From Taxillus chinensis (taxonomy: Eukaryota; Streptophyta; Magnoliopsida; Santalales; Loranthaceae), in contig CM042087.1 of the NCBI GenBank assembly GCA_023512835.1, positions 10,577,715 through 10,641,714 on the forward strand: a stretch of 64,000 bases of DNA, read 5' to 3'. Position numbers and translations under genes: made by a program. The notes under the pieces are model-generated. The model was not told the DNA's origin and ran no database searches. It worked only from the letters and a program-made list of their open reading frames with translations. Positions 10,741 through 23,025 of the stretch are shown here, one piece after another. Positions within the stretch are counted from its first letter, which is position 1, and the number at the start of each line of letters is the position of its first letter.

Positions 10741-12227
10741 TTGATCTTTTCTTTCCGGTGGCTACTTTCGGCTTCATGTACCTATTCCTGCACAACAAGC
10801 AACTAAGTCTTGGGGGCCCAAACGTGCTTGGGCTTTGGGTAAGTAAAAGCTCGCTCTAACAATTTTGGTTTCCAATAAGTGGGAGATTATTTGACTTTCC
10901 ATGCTAACTTATGTGATTCCTCATTAAATTTGTTAGCAACTTTGTTCTTTGGGCTCTTTTTAGATTCTCCATCCTTATGGTTACTCTTGGTAGCTTTACT
11001 AGGCATAGGGTTAACATTATTTTTCACAGGTTTAGTAGTTGGGTTCTTTATTGAGGTAACCTGTGTGTGCCTGGTTGCTTTCTTCTTCCTGTCTGAATTA
11101 TATGGTTGCAAATTTTCAGTGATGTGTAATTGCTTAAGGCTAACCCTAATTTCTGTGGCAATCTCATTCTTAAGATACTCAGGGTAGAATCTGCACTGAT
11201 AAGAAAGGTGTCCAACTTCACAGTAGATGGGGTAGTTAACAGGAATGGGTTGGACATTTTGTCTCACGGGTTTGGTTTGAGTGTTAAGAGGCTTCCTAGG
11301 TTTTCTCACATATCCTAGACCTTTCTTAACTCTCCCACCAGGGACAAACTTAGGCTTGAAGGAAATAGCCTTACTGGATAAGCCAGTCTCAAACGTAGCA
11401 GTGAGTCTGCTTGAGTTTGTCTCTCGACAAAACTACACCCTTACCCTTGGATTGGGATGTAGAGGACAGGTTGACTAAAGGTTCAGCTTTCAGTTCTGAC
11501 TGTTCAACTGCTACATCACTGTCAAAGATGCAGCAATACCCATATCTCTAAGTTCGGGTCTTATAGGTTTGGGTGGACAAGTAATAACCATTTGTATCTC
11601 CTTTCAACAATCAAGAAGCACACTGTCAGTAGAAACAAAGCCAGCGAGACACTTGGTCTGCACAGGGTAAGTTTGGGCCTTGGCTATCTAGTCTTCAGAG
11701 AAACCTAGACCTAAGGCTAGACCTTTAACAACTGGAGTGGTCCTAAAGTGGGCTACAATTTCAGCAGAATCTTGCCACTTTTTACTAATTTGTCTCTCTT
11801 TCTCTAGTTCAGCTTTGGCTTCACTAGTTCCTTTTCAAGCCAATCGATTTCTTTATTAGCCATTATCAATTGTCCAGCTTTGTCCAAAAGATCATCGTGT
11901 ATACTTCTCATCTCACTCGCTTCATCTCTTAGTCTTCTCTCTGTTCTCTCATAATCATTGTAATGACCCGTGTTTTGGGAATAACAAGCTGGAACGAAGA
12001 TAAATAGTACACTTGGCGAACGCTTAGGTCAAAAGGTGGAAGACCCGAAGATTTGTGTCATAGGGTCGAAGACCGAGGGCCGAAGGTCTGAGGGTTGAAG
12101 TTTGAAGGTTTGAGGGTTGAAGGTTTGATCTTCGAGACAGATCTTCGAGGCCGCGTTTCCAGCGATCTTCGAGGCTCTGGAGCGGTGATCTTCGAGGCAG
12201 TGTTCTACGAGTCTTCGAGGGAGTGTT

Positions 12228-12420
12228 TCATTTATCAAAGCTGCGTCATTTTTATGGTTTGTTTCACTTATCAAAACTACGTCATTTTGATGGTGTGTTT
12301 CATTTATCAAAACTAAATCGTTTTGATGGTGGGATTTCATTTATCAAAACTACATCATTTTGATGGTGGGATTTCATTTATCAAAACTACGTCATTTTGA
12401 TAAGTGAGGTCTATATAAGG
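12228..12420 (+). promoter_or_regulatory. L promoter: five ACGTCA-type repeats upstream of a TATA box
   Basis: Five copies of a roughly 36-bp unit with the core tcaaaactacgtcattttga end just before tctatataagg (12410-12420). The core is an imperfect inverted repeat (tcaaaa/ttttga) around ACGTCA, the binding core of TGA/bZIP factors. Two-copy versions precede the TATA boxes in G and E. This is the U3 promoter by position; activity is inferred. Confidence 0.7.
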
Positions 12421-12689
12421 AGGAGCTCTCTTTGTTTTAGGTTTAGCGTTTTTATTGTCAGCCACCGCAGCCATCGCAGAGAGAAAGAGAGAGATAGGGA
12501 AAAAGAGAGGGTTCTTGAGCATTGCTGCTGGGGTGACTCACATGGGTGGACGGCGTCTAACGTGGGAGCAAGAGCAAGGAGGATCTTCCTGAGGTAGGGG
12601 TTCTGTTCCTCCTTGAACCTATCCTAGGGTTTTGGCCTTGTGATAGGCAGTCTATTATATATTCTGGATATATATATATATATATGTAA

Positions 12690-12719
12690 ATCCATATAGG
12701 TGTGATCTCCTATATAGAT
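12690..12719 (+). other. Conserved LTR hairpin (L copy)
   Basis: Two 11-nt arms (atccatatagg and cctatatagat) flank an 8-nt loop, tgtgatct. One C-A mismatch is present here. Copies with intact or compensated pairing are in G (23588-23617 and 30796-30825), E (52424-52453) and M (43979-44008, - strand). Confidence 0.8.
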
Positions 12720-15159
12720 GTTGGCCTTCAATGGCATATTTTGCTTGGATATTTGTATACATGCCCGTGAAGCTGGGGATTACGCATGCTAGGTGTTTGT
12801 TTTTATGCCTGTGTGGCTGAGTTTGTGAACCTGTGAATATGTGCACGCTATGTGTTCGATGTTATGCCTATGAGACTATGGAAATCAAGTGTTTGATATT
12901 ATGCCTATAAGGCCACACATGTTATGTGTTTGATAATATGCCTGTGTGACTATGCACGTTATGTGTTTGAGGTTATGCCTGTGTGGCAGAAATGTATGTT
13001 ATGTGTTTGATTGTATGATTGTTAGCCTGAGAGGCAGTTAAACTATTTGCCTGAGAGGCGGTTAAACATTTGCTCGAGAGGCGGTTAAACATTTGCTCGA
13101 GAGGTGGTTAAATATTTGCCCGAGAGGTGGTTAAATTGTTAGCCTGGAAGGCTGTGAAATTGGTAGACTGTCAGGCTGTGGAGCCAGTGTGGCTGGGGCT
13201 GTGATTGCGCCCATTTGAGTGGTGTGCTTTACTTGTATTTACTACTTCCACGACACTGCACTAGTACACGTTCTCATGTAGTGGTTAGGTGCATGGGATG
13301 GGTTGGGGAGACTTGATCCCTATTGAGCTGTGGTTGCTCACCCCTCCTATTGTGTTCTGTTTTCTCAGGGACCTACAGGCGTTAGGTGGGAACACCAAGG
13401 TGGACAACAGTCCTGTTTGTGGTTTTGATTTATGTTATTTGTATTACTTTTAGGAGGCTTTGTACCCCAGTGGGGAGATATTGTAAAGTGGGTTTTATTG
13501 TAATAAAGGCATGTGGATTTGTAAACGTTTATCCCGATTTGAATTTAATAAATTTATGATTTTGTCTTTCTGAATATCATTTGTGTAGTGTATGATGTCC
13601 TGTGTGAGTATTGTATCCTACCCCCTTCTCTATCACGTGGGTAAAGGGGGAGTCACGAACCGGTTTCCTCGGATTGGAATTTCGGGGTGTGACAATCATC
13701 TATAAGTCTCTATATTCACAAGAAAGCCTTTCCAATTTAGAGTAATATTTTTTTTTGTCAACTTTTATAGGAAGAAATTGTTCCTCTATTTCTTTAAGAG
13801 CTCTATAGGTATCTTCATATTCAATGTAGAGTTGTTCATAAGTTCTTACCTTGAGGGGAGGTGAATGATTAGCCATGAAGCAAATGAGACCTTTTTCTTT
13901 CTTCTCCTCATCAGAAGATTCTTCCTCCTCCTCAGTTTCACTATTGAACTTGTTGGTGACAAGAGCCTTCTTCCTCTTGTCATCCTTTGCCTTGAGGAGC
14001 CTTTGGTCTTCTTCTTCTACTCATTGCCTCCTTTTTCTCCCTCTTCACTTCAAGAAGTGGCCGGGCTGATTGCGGTGATAACATTGCAACTTCTCCTTAT
14101 CCTTTCCCTTAGAGAAAGATGAGGATGACTGCCTTGCTTTCCTCCTATAGTTCCCCCTTCTCTTCAACACTTTCTTGATGAGAAATGCCACTTCTTCATC
14201 TAAGGCACTATCTAAAACAAGTTCTTCAGTTTCATCTTCTTTCTCTTCTGAAGATGGTTCCCTTGGTTCAGCAACGGCCTTAAAGGCAACAGACTTCTCC
14301 TTTTTCTTGCAAGGATTCTCAAATGCCTCAAGTTCTTCCTTTTGCATTTCAAACGTCTTGAGGTCCCCGTATAATGCTTCCAAGGCACAGGTTTTCCATT
14401 GCTTCAGTTGACGGATGGTTGATGTCTTTATCAGCAGTCTCAAGGGTAGAGATCTCAGAAACTTGTCATTCTTGTCCTTTTGAGAGATCTCAACATTGTA
14501 AGTCTTCATTCATTGAATCAAACCTGTGAACCTTTTATAGATACTGTCCAGTGACTCCTTCGGTTCACACCTGAAGGCTTCATACTCCTTCTTAAGCATG
14601 GAGATCTTGTTGTCCTGTATTTGTTCATCTCCTTCGTAAATGAGACATAGCTTGTCCCATACCTCCTTTGCTGTCTCTAGGTCCTGCGTGTCCGTAAACA
14701 TGTCATCATCGAGCGCAGAGAAAAGTATGGCTTTTGCCTTGAATCCAAGTTTTTCTTTCCTCTGCTCCACCTTAGACCAACTGTCTGGGTCCTTTGTCAT
14801 TAACCGACCTCTCTGCATACTCTTTGGGGTGAAAGGTCCGTTTTTTATTGTTTCTTAGAGATAGGTGTCGAGCATGTCTAGGTGTGCTCTCATTCTCACC
14901 TTCCATTTGGAAAAGCATGCGGGTGTGCACATAGGTACTTGAGAGGATAAGCCAGGTAGAATGTCATAGAAGTCTTCTTGTTCTTTCTTATTGCTGCTGG
15001 TAATCGGTTCTTCCTGCTCCTGGTCTCCAGTCGCTCCTTCTTCTGGAGCACGACTGGCTTCAAGTTCCTCAATAGGAACTGGAGCTTGCTTGGGAGCCGG
15101 AGCTAACTGTCTTGGAATCCATGTCGGCCATTTAGGGATCTCTATGGAGTTGTAGAACT

Positions 15160-15170
15160 ACTCGATACCA
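15160..15170 (-). other. C primer-binding site
   Basis: On the - strand TGGTATCGAGT lies two bases downstream of the C LTR end, the same spacing as in A. It matches initiator tRNA-Met with small changes. Confidence 0.8.
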
Positions 15171-15172
15171 AT

Positions 15173-17898
15173 TATAGGTCCCAAAGTGAGTCCAGGGGGG
15201 GGGGTGAATAGACTTTCTTCGTGCGCGGAAGCTAGACTATTAGCCTTAGTAATGAGAACACATGATTGTTGGACCAAGAATACTAGATTTTTATGCATGT
15301 TATGAAAAGTTAAGCCATTGTTATTATGAATGTTTCATTCTTCACATGCCTTGATATTCACATCAATGTCTTACTTTTTCTTATGCTTCAATTTTAATTG
15401 CCTCGGGACGAGCAAGTTCTAAGTTTGGAGTTGTTGTTAGGGGGGTTTTTCAACTTATTTTAGTGTCAAATGAAGAAGAATTAATGAGAAAAGATCACAA
15501 TTTCAACTTCATTTTGATGTATTTGATCAATTAATGAACTAACCCCCTAACATGGTAGAAGTAGATCCTTTTGTGGTGTTTTTGCTGTCTTTGAATGGAA
15601 AACAGGTCGAGCACAAGGTCTAAATGAAGAAGGAAGGAGCAAGGGACAATCTGCACTGCGGTCATTTCAAATTTGAAATGACCAAAAAGAAATGACGGGA
15701 CCAATTGAGTTGACTAGAAGCTCCCGAGAGCTTGGTCATTTGAAACGGTCATTTGAAATTGAGTTGACCAAATGAATTGACCGCGTGCAGTTTCTGCACA
15801 ACGTACCCTACTGATCAACGAACTCTCATAGATGCCACGTGTACAGTCTGTAATCCTTCATTAAAGGATCTGACGACGCTCCATCAACCTTTTTGTGAGG
15901 GAAACGAGTTTGAATTGATGGATGGAACAGTTCTAACGGTTAGGAGAGCGGTTATGCACGGAATTGTAAGACAAAAGGGATTTTTCATGTAATTTTTGTA
16001 GATCGTTCATTCCGGGGGGAGAGAGAGAGGAGTGTATTGGGTTCTCATAGTTAGAACAATTGTTTTCTTATTTGCTATGGTAGCTTAAACCTCCATGGGA
16101 GGAGGATGGATTTGATGTAAGTTTTTAATTCCTTTTCTTTTGGCTAGTTAATTTGAAATTCCCTGTTATGTTTATCAAGTCTTTTGAGTTAGCATGTGAG
16201 ATTTAAGTTCGGCCACCTTAAATCTTGTATAAGGTTAATCAATTATGGATCGAAAGAAGACATTGATAACCTGGATAGTTAAAAGACTTGACTTGCTAAG
16301 ATTATAATTTGCGAAAGCCAGTAATCTTGCTTGTAACCTAGTTAGGGTTGGTGTGATGCCAATCTACACTCAAACAACTTAAGCACATAATGGGTTGCCC
16401 GTTCCCCAAGCTAGGGTATACACACGGCTAGGTCACTCGAAAGAGGCTAGTACATGCAAAGGTGTTGGGTTTTAAATAAGAAGGGAAAGTTTGAATTAAT
16501 ATGCCTTAAGAACAAGAGATTAATTAATTACATTGATTGACATCCAAATCCCTATTTTCTCCCATAAGATCATTTACATTGCCTTGTTTATTTAAATTAC
16601 AACATTCAAAGTGCTAATGATACAAAACCAACTTCAAATACATCATGGATTTACAAAATGAGCTTTTTACTTGATCACTTTCCTTGTGGGTTCGACATCC
16701 GGACTTTGAGTTCACTTTATTACTTGTAACGATCCGTATGCTTGCAGAATTGCTAACAGTATGCTCTGGGTTTTAAGTATGTCTTGAAGGCAGGTGCCTC
16801 GTAGGTTTGACGACTCGAAGGTTTCAGTTAGAGCCTGTTGAGGTTGCGGAAGTTTACTTCAGGCTCTACAGTATTGCTATCTGTGAGTCTACAACTCATA
16901 TATCTTCGAGTATTCGAGGCTAGAGTTCGAGTTAGATTAAGTCAGTTGTGTCACGCTCTTAATTAATCGTGCGACTGCGAGTCTGTGACTGCCCTAATGG
17001 CTTTTAGAGTGACTTCTTCGAAGTTCGCTTAATCTACCCATTGTTATAGCTGCGAGTCTTCAACCCTAGCTCTGTGGATCTATGACCCTCGGGTTTCTCA
17101 ATTTATTTTACTTGACTAAGAGGTTCTTCGACTTTGCAAGTCTTCGACCTTGAAACTCTTCGACTCTACGAGTCTTAGTCTTTACATTTCTTCCTTAGTC
17201 TTTCGCAGTTGCTTATGCACTGAGTTTCCATTTCTATGAGTTTTGGACTTTAAGGCTACAACCCTTCAGTTGTAACTCTCTGCCTTTATGATCTTCTAGT
17301 CTGTGATATGTCTGACAAGTTCTTTAACATACTTGTATCCCTTGAGTCTACGACTCTACGAGCCTTGAGTCTATGACTCTACGACTCTCGAGTTACAGAT
17401 TCATTTAAGTTGGTCATTCTTTTTGGCTTCAACTCTTCGACCTTCGACCTATGAGTCTGCAAGTCCTGTTTTCTTAACATTGTTTTAAGGCTGCGACTCT
17501 ACGACCCTTGAGTCTACGAGTCTAGCGGTACTTTAAGTTCTGTTAAGTGACATGAGCGCTCTAGGAACTCTACGATTCTACAGCTTCGAGTCTTCGGATT
17601 ATTTAAGTTTGGTTATTGTTCTTTTATTCTTCGACTCTACGAGTCTCTAAATTGAATCGTCACTTACAGTAACGCTCTCTTTTTCGTACTGTGACTCTAC
17701 GACCTTCGACCTGGGATCTACGAGTCACAGTGTGTTCTATCACAAATATGCTTCGAGTCTCCGACCCAACGAGTCTACGAGCCTCTCGCCAATATGTCCT
17801 GTGACAGTTTTACTTCTACGAACTACGACCTTCGGATCTTCGAGTCTCAAGACTTAGACTATATTTTGGCAGCTTCATCGAATCCTATATTTCCAACA
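15173..17898 (-). repeat. C 5' LTR, interrupted and partly deleted
   Basis: 15173-15244 and 16759-17898 align with the two ends of the D LTR (57624-59587). The middle, about 750 bp in D, is replaced by a Tat/Athila-like fragment. The right part is dense in the motif gactctacgagtc and related cgacc/cttcgag strings. The LTR starts TGTTGGAAATATAGG on the - strand. The C, D and J LTRs form one family. Confidence 0.85.
15245..16758 (+). mobile_element. Truncated Tat/Athila-like Gypsy: 3' internal end plus LTR
   Basis: The internal stretch ends with gcctcgggacgagcaagttc followed by aagtttggag, the pre-LTR sequence typical of Tat/Athila elements. The LTR then runs from about 15432 (TGTTGTTAGGGGGG) to TTGCTAACA at 16758, with ccttgtgggttcgac near 16682-16697, also typical. 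The right junction returns cleanly to the C LTR. The left side lacks the rest of the element and about 750 bp of the host LTR, implying a deletion across the junction. No coding frame remains. Confidence 0.65.
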
Positions 17899-18285
17899 AA
17901 ATGTTCAACTACATTTGGCCACACCCGTTTCTCCATGTTACCTTCTTCATCAAAGGTTAATGTGGCAAGTCTATTGGAAATATCACCCCACAGTTCTTTT
18001 ATCGGCCCTACTCGCTCTGCACTTTTATCCCATTCACCCACTAGTGTACAAGGAGACCCTGTTGGTGAAGTAAAAGACACTCGTCACCTATAACGGCCAA
18101 TCTTAGCCTGAAAGGCCATCAACCAGTCCATCCCCAAGATTAAATCAAAGGTCCTCATTAGCATCACATACAAATCAAACTGGAGTTCAACGTCTCCTAT
18201 AGTTAACACGCATTCATGACATATTCAATTTATTGTAACTAAACCACCTACTAGTAACTTGACATTCGTCTATCTGTTCCCACAC
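17899..18285 (-). pseudogene. I pol: protease end and linker to RT
   Basis: The - strand frame contains GSPCTLVGEWDKSAERVG and LATLTFDEEGNMEKRVWP. It lines up with E's protease-RT linker (ISCTLQGEW, LAALTFAEEGKVEKRVWP), which identifies it as gypsy pol. Further right, degenerate frames match the aspartic-protease region (FDLILGMDWLMAFQAK-like). C cuts it at 17898 and H at 18286. Confidence 0.8.
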
Positions 18286-18393
18286 TGTTAACGAGGTAAA
18301 ATATTTTCATTGAATAATTCACAACTCACACGACCCGCACATATAACACCACAGTCTCCAAATATGGTAAGACATAAATGTGTACGTTTCACA
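18286..18393 (-). repeat. H 3' LTR (108 bp)
   Basis: Runs from TGTTAACGAGG to TTCACA on the + strand and is nearly identical to the copy at 32275-32382; only a few substitutions are visible by eye. Confidence 0.95.
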
Positions 18394-18403
18394 TTCCCCC
18401 TCA
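18394..18403 (-). other. H polypurine tract
   Basis: On the - strand gagggggaa directly precedes the 3' LTR; it primes plus-strand cDNA. Confidence 0.85.
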
Positions 18404-18659
18404 AGTTGGAGCATATATGTCAGATACAACTTGTTACAAAGTTGACGTACACGATTACCCCTCAAAGGCTTCATAAAGAGATCAGTGAGTTAATGTTCTG
18501 GTTTGGATGTGCGTGAGCTCAATTGCATTATTCCGTACTTTCTCCCATACAAAATGACAATCAACTTCAATATGTTTACATCCTTTCATGGAACACTGGA
18601 TTGGATGCAATGTAAATAGCTGATTGACTATTACAATGTAAGATAGAGGAACGTGAAGA

Positions 18660-21590
18660 GGGTAAGCCAATTTAAGATAATAACATTGTCAACCATGTTA
18701 GTTCACCTGCTATATGTGTCATTGCTTGGTATTAGGCCTCAGCACTAGATCGCGACACAACATGTTATTTCTTACTCTTCCATGCTATAAGATTTCCACC
18801 AAAAAACATGCAATAACCAGTAATGGATCGTCAATCGATCGGATACTGCCCAATCAAGCATTAGAATAACCATGAATATCGAGGTTATCCTCCTTTGTAA
18901 ACAAAAGACCTCGTCTTGGCGCCTTTCAAGTACTTGACAATTCAAAATGCTACATTCCAATGGGTAGTGCGAGGAGCACTCATGAACTGGCTCATGGTAC
19001 TTACAACAAAGGCAATATTTGGCCTAGTAACGGTCAAATAAGTTAACTTCCCAACCAACCGCCTATATTGAGTAGGATTATTTAATAAATCACCATGTTC
19101 TGAATCCAATCGGACAGTAGGATCCATGGGTGAATCATTAGGTTTGACTCCTACATAGCCAACCTCATCAAGTATATCAAGCACATATTTCCGTTGTGAG
19201 AAAGAGATTGAACGACTAGAGTAGGCTACTTCGATTCCTAAGAAATAATGCAATCAACCTAGATCTTTAGTGCAAAACTCAACCTGAAGAAAATGCTTCA
19301 AACGTTGAATGCCTACTATGTCACTACCTGTAATAACAATATCATCAATATAGACAATCAAGAGGATACAACCAGCAACACAAGAGAAGCTAAACACAGA
19401 ATGATCAACTTCACATTGCCGCAGACCGAAACGAACAAGAGCAGTACTGAATCGGCCAAACCAGGCTCATGTAGATTATTTCAACCCATAGAGAGCCTTG
19501 CACAGGCAACATACTCGATGCTCCCCCTGAGCAACAAAACTAGGTGGTTGCTCCATATAAACCTCCTCTGCAAGGTCACCATGGAGAAAGGCATTCTTGA
19601 TGTCAAGTTGGTGGAGTGTCCATCCATAATGAACAGCTAAAGAAATGAACACCTGAATGGATGGAATCTTGGCAACAGGAGAAAAGGTGTCATCATAATC
19701 AACACCATGAATCTGAGTATAACCCTTAGCGACCAGGTGAGCCTTCAACCGGTCAATGGAACCATCGGGATGGACTATCACAATAAAGACCCATCGACAA
19801 CCAACAACATGCTTATGAGCGGGCAATGGGGTGAGAACCCAGGTGTCATTAGCAATAAGAGCCTGCATCTCATCTTCCATGGCGCGGTGCGACCCAGGAT
19901 GAGCAAGAGCATTTGCAACACTACGAGGCACGACCACAGATGAAATAGAAGAAACAAAAGCAGGAAAAGATGGAGATAATCGAGTAGTGGTGACAAAGTT
20001 GGACATAGGATAACAAAAGTGTAAAATACTAGTATAAGAAATAAACCGATCAAGAGGGCGACGAGCACAAGAGCATGTACGTTTTCGTTGTGCACTAGGA
20101 AGATCAACGGTCGGTGGTGGATCTGAAGACGGGACTTCAATCGAGGGGGCAGGAGCCACAGGGAGAGGAGCAAGAGGTTGACGCTAATACGTTTGCCCCA
20201 AGAACCGATCCAAAGGTGGAGAAGCGTAGGCGGGTGAAGCGGACTCTTCGGAAAGAACTAGAGAAATAAGAAGAGGAAAAACCAAAAGAGCAAGTTGCTG
20301 GTGAGGAAGAAGAAGAATAATAGGATAGATCCTCATGAAAAGTGACATCACGGGAGATATATACCCGACCACATGTGGGATCTTAACACCGATACCCTTT
20401 TTGAGTACGAGAATAGCCAATGAAGACACATTTAATGGAACATGCATCCAAGTTATCTCGACCAGGTCCAAGATGCTGCCACAAAACAAACACTACCAAA
20501 CACACGAAGGGGAATAGAGAAAAGTGGGCCACTAGGATAAAGAATAGAATAGGGAATATGTCCATGAAGAACAAAAGAGGGAAGATAATTAAGCAAATAA
20601 CAAGCAAGAACAACAAAAAACCCCATAGATGTTTAGGAAGATGCATATGTAAAAGTAAACAACGAGCAATATCAAGCAAATGATGATTTTTCCGTTCTGC
20701 AACTCCATTCGTTGAGGAGTATAAGAGCAAGAGGTTTGATGGACAATACCTGTGAGAGGTAAGAAATGGTTGAAATCCAGGATGAAAAACTTAAGTATTT
20801 TTTTGCATTATCGGATCGTAAACACTTCACGAAACTTAAAATTGAGTTTGAATTTCAAAATAGAATTGTTGAAAATAAGAGAACACTTCGGTTTGGTCTT
20901 TTATTAAATATAACTGGTCGTACAAGAATAATCATCGACAAAGGTGACAAAATACTTGAAACCGGAGAAAGCTGATACGGGACATGGACCCCATACGTCA
21001 GAATGAACCAAGGCAAAGGGTGTATCCACCCAATTTATGTAACGTGAAGGAAATGACACACGATGATGTTTACCTAATTCACATGTATCACATGGAAGAG
21101 TTTCAATAGACACAGCAAATGATGATATTGACTGTAGCGTACGGGGAGAAGGACGTCCTAGACAACAATGCAGTCGAAAAATATTAGAAGAGTTCTTATC
21201 GGGAAGAGGCTTTGGGAAACTATAGCCATGGTACAGAGGAAAGAGCTCCATCAAAGTAATAGAGAACACTAGCTTCATGCCCCCACCAATTATCCGTCCA
21301 GTCTTTAGATCCTGGAAAACACAATCAAAAGACAAAAAAGTTATAGAACAATGAAGAGATTTCGTCGAGGAACTAACATATATCAAGTTATACGGTGAGT
21401 GTGGCAAATGTAAAACAGAAGAAAGCGAAAGAGAAGGACTTAATCAAGTGGTTCCAGTGCCTGTGACTGAAGTTTGTGAACTATCAGCAAAGGTAACAGG
21501 GTGTGGTAATATGGGCAGTGTAGATTGAAAACATGATAAGAGGGTAGACTTACCAGTCATATGATGAGTGGCACCGGAGTCTATGACTCA
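18660..21590 (-). pseudogene. H pol: protease, integrase, RT, RNase H (degenerate)
   Basis: The protease core DSGATHHMTG (catalytic Asp 21579-21581) is preceded within three codons by an in-frame TGA (21588-21590). The GAG-pre/integrase start is at 20904-21407 (CDTCELGKHHRVSF, VHSDVWGPCPV, FVTFVDDYS). Integrase continues at 20383-20730 (STNGVAERKNHHLLD, then KCVFIGYSRTQKGYRC). RT is at 19476-20159 (GCRWVF, VDYDDTFSPVAK, LHQLDIKNAFLHGDL, ALYGLK) and 18942-19253 (MHYFLGIEV, RRLVGKLTYLTVTRPNI). RNase H is near 18690-18900 (GGNLIAWKSKK, SRSSAEA) with two in-frame stops. The element is dead. Confidence 0.9.
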
Positions 21591-22646
21591 GGTATCATAT
21601 GTGGAAGAAAGCAAACAGCAAGAACTACCTAAAGGTAGAGATGCCAAAGTAGCAATGGTCGCAGAAGCCTTAGTCATTTGGGTAGCACCTACCAAAAAAT
21701 CATAAGCAGCATGTGACAGTGTGACCTGTCCAGTAGAAGAAGGTGTGGACACTGTAGCAACCTCTATAGCAAGGGTTGACTCATGAACCCCAGCATATTC
21801 TATATGTGTTGGGCGAAGCTCCGGATGAAGAGTATAACAATAAGACTTTGTGTGTCCAACTTTCTTACAATGTGTACAAAAACGTTGTGTTCGGCCACCA
21901 TGTAGAACATAAGCACCACGGGGAACGTCGTCCATATCACGACCTCTACGACCTCGTGTCCATGGCCCCAACCACGTTGGACCCCGAGAACAAGTGTCAC
22001 TAGAGCAGATGACTCAGAGGGAACTGAAGTAGTGAGTGAAGGCTTTGTTTCAGCAGTGTAGTGGAGAATACGGGAGAACACCTCATCAATAGAAGGAAGA
22101 GAGTGTTCACAGATAACCTGACGTCGGAGATCTGCATGAGAAGATCCCAAAGCTTTAAGGAATAGCATAACAAACATATCTTCCTATCACTTTGTCAACA
22201 CATTTACCTCCATAGTGGGTGGTAAGAAAGTGTCAAGCCGCTACTGGAGAGAAGTAAACGTGGAGTAAAACTCGAGTAGAGACTTATCCCCAAGTCAGGA
22301 TCAAACAATTCCCCCCAGTGTCACAAACATGTTGCAGATTATCTTTGCCAGCGTACATTAAGACACATTTATCCCAAATACTCTTAGCGGATTTACATGA
22401 CATAAATTGTGGAACTAGTCATGGTTCCATGCTATTCCATAACTGAGTCCAGAGAATTACATCACCTTTGGTCCATTTAGCCTTGGCTTCTGCAGTGGAA
22501 CCAACTGGGGGGCTATCAAAATAAAAATATTGTGCTTGATCAGTAGCCAAAGCATAAACTTCAACGGCAGTAGACCAAGGCATATAATTGGACCCATCCA
22601 ATTTCACCGAGGCAAGTTGAAGAGTTGAATTATGGGTTGTTGTCAT
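21591..22646 (-). pseudogene. H gag (degenerate)
   Basis: Starts with MTTTHNSTLQLASVKLDGSN (22644-22646), the usual Copia gag opening (KLDGxNY.PWS). The capsid part follows with ILWTQLWNSMEP. A readable CCHC knuckle, CTHCKKVGHTKSYC, lies near 21860-21905, just upstream of the protease. Stops and frameshifts lie around 22180-22420. Upstream, 22647-22822 is leader without a coding frame up to the G insertion. Confidence 0.85.
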
Positions 22647-22995
22647 AGCTTAATATACGATAAAGAACAAGAAAGAAGGCTAATGCAGTCAGACTTGTTT
22701 CCACACAAGATTCAACACAACCACCCAACAATAAGAGTCACGAGAATGATTCAAACCAAATCACCAATAATAATCATCCAGTAACCCAAATCACATCTCA
22801 CATATATGTACAGTGCTTAAGCTGTAAGGACCCGTACCTTGAGTTAGTCACAGTTTTGCCTTCTGCGTAGAGTTTTTCTAGATTTTGACCTAGTGAATGG
22901 ACTCCAATGAATTCACGTGTAAAAAGGAAAGTTGCTTAGAATGATGTCCTCTATCTACCACAGAAGTTTCAGGCCAAACGGACGTGTATGTGAGG

Positions 22996-23025
22996 TGCAC
23001 GTGAAATGGGTCCATTTCACGTGCA
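22996..23025. promoter_or_regulatory. G-box palindrome in the G LTR
   Basis: Perfect 14-bp arms (tgcacgtgaaatgg and its reverse complement) around a 2-bp centre. Each arm holds CACGTG, the G-box bound by bZIP and bHLH factors. A second inverted repeat lies at 23102-23123 (arms acgtgaatt/aattcacgt, loop gggg). The 3' LTR keeps the first with one mismatch (30205-30234). Regulatory function is inferred. Confidence 0.7.

Larger units (their letters stand above)
11959..13694 (+). mobile_element. Solo LTR L (Gypsy, 1736 bp, TSD atcat)
   Basis: Starts TGTAATGACCCG and ends GGGGTGTGACA, flanked by identical atcat at 11954-11958 and 13695-13699, so it is a complete solo LTR left by LTR-LTR recombination. 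It shares its downstream half with the LTRs of G, E and M but not its upstream half. It contains five 36-bp repeats with ACGTCA-type cores, a TATA box, an (AT)n run, a conserved hairpin (12690-12719) and degenerate repeats around gcctgagaggcggttaaac (13020-13150). Confidence 0.95.
10741..15137 (-). pseudogene. C gag (split by solo LTR L)
   Basis: The N-terminal half is at 13700-15137 and the C-terminal half at 10741-11958. Blocks in order: PIEELEASRAPEEG, CFSKWKVRMRAHLDML, a UBN2-like region (14510-14818, KEVWDKLCLIYEG, PKESLDSIYKRFTGL), then NDKFLRSLPLRLL, an acidic stretch, and a zinc knuckle CYHRNQPGH near 14050-14090 whose second Cys reads Arg. Beyond L a basic region includes YCEVGHLSYQC, a second knuckle-like motif. 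A stop after DTYL and frameshifts make it non-functional. It is the same gag type as A and F but a different subfamily. Confidence 0.85.
9038..17898 (-). mobile_element. Element C: Sirevirus-type Copia retrotransposon, interrupted
   Basis: A - strand Copia element with 5' LTR (15173-17898, itself interrupted), PBS, gag and the first half of pol. The left side is cut by element A at 9037/9038; the rest of pol and the 3' LTR lie outside. It contains solo LTR L inside gag-pol and a Tat/Athila-like fragment in its LTR. It sits inside element I's protease/RT linker; the right flank is aaatg. Confidence 0.85.

Noticed and set aside
12667..12684. CRISPR-like or satellite array
   Set aside because: It is a simple (AT)n run; all tandem arrays in the window are LTR minisatellites without unique spacers.
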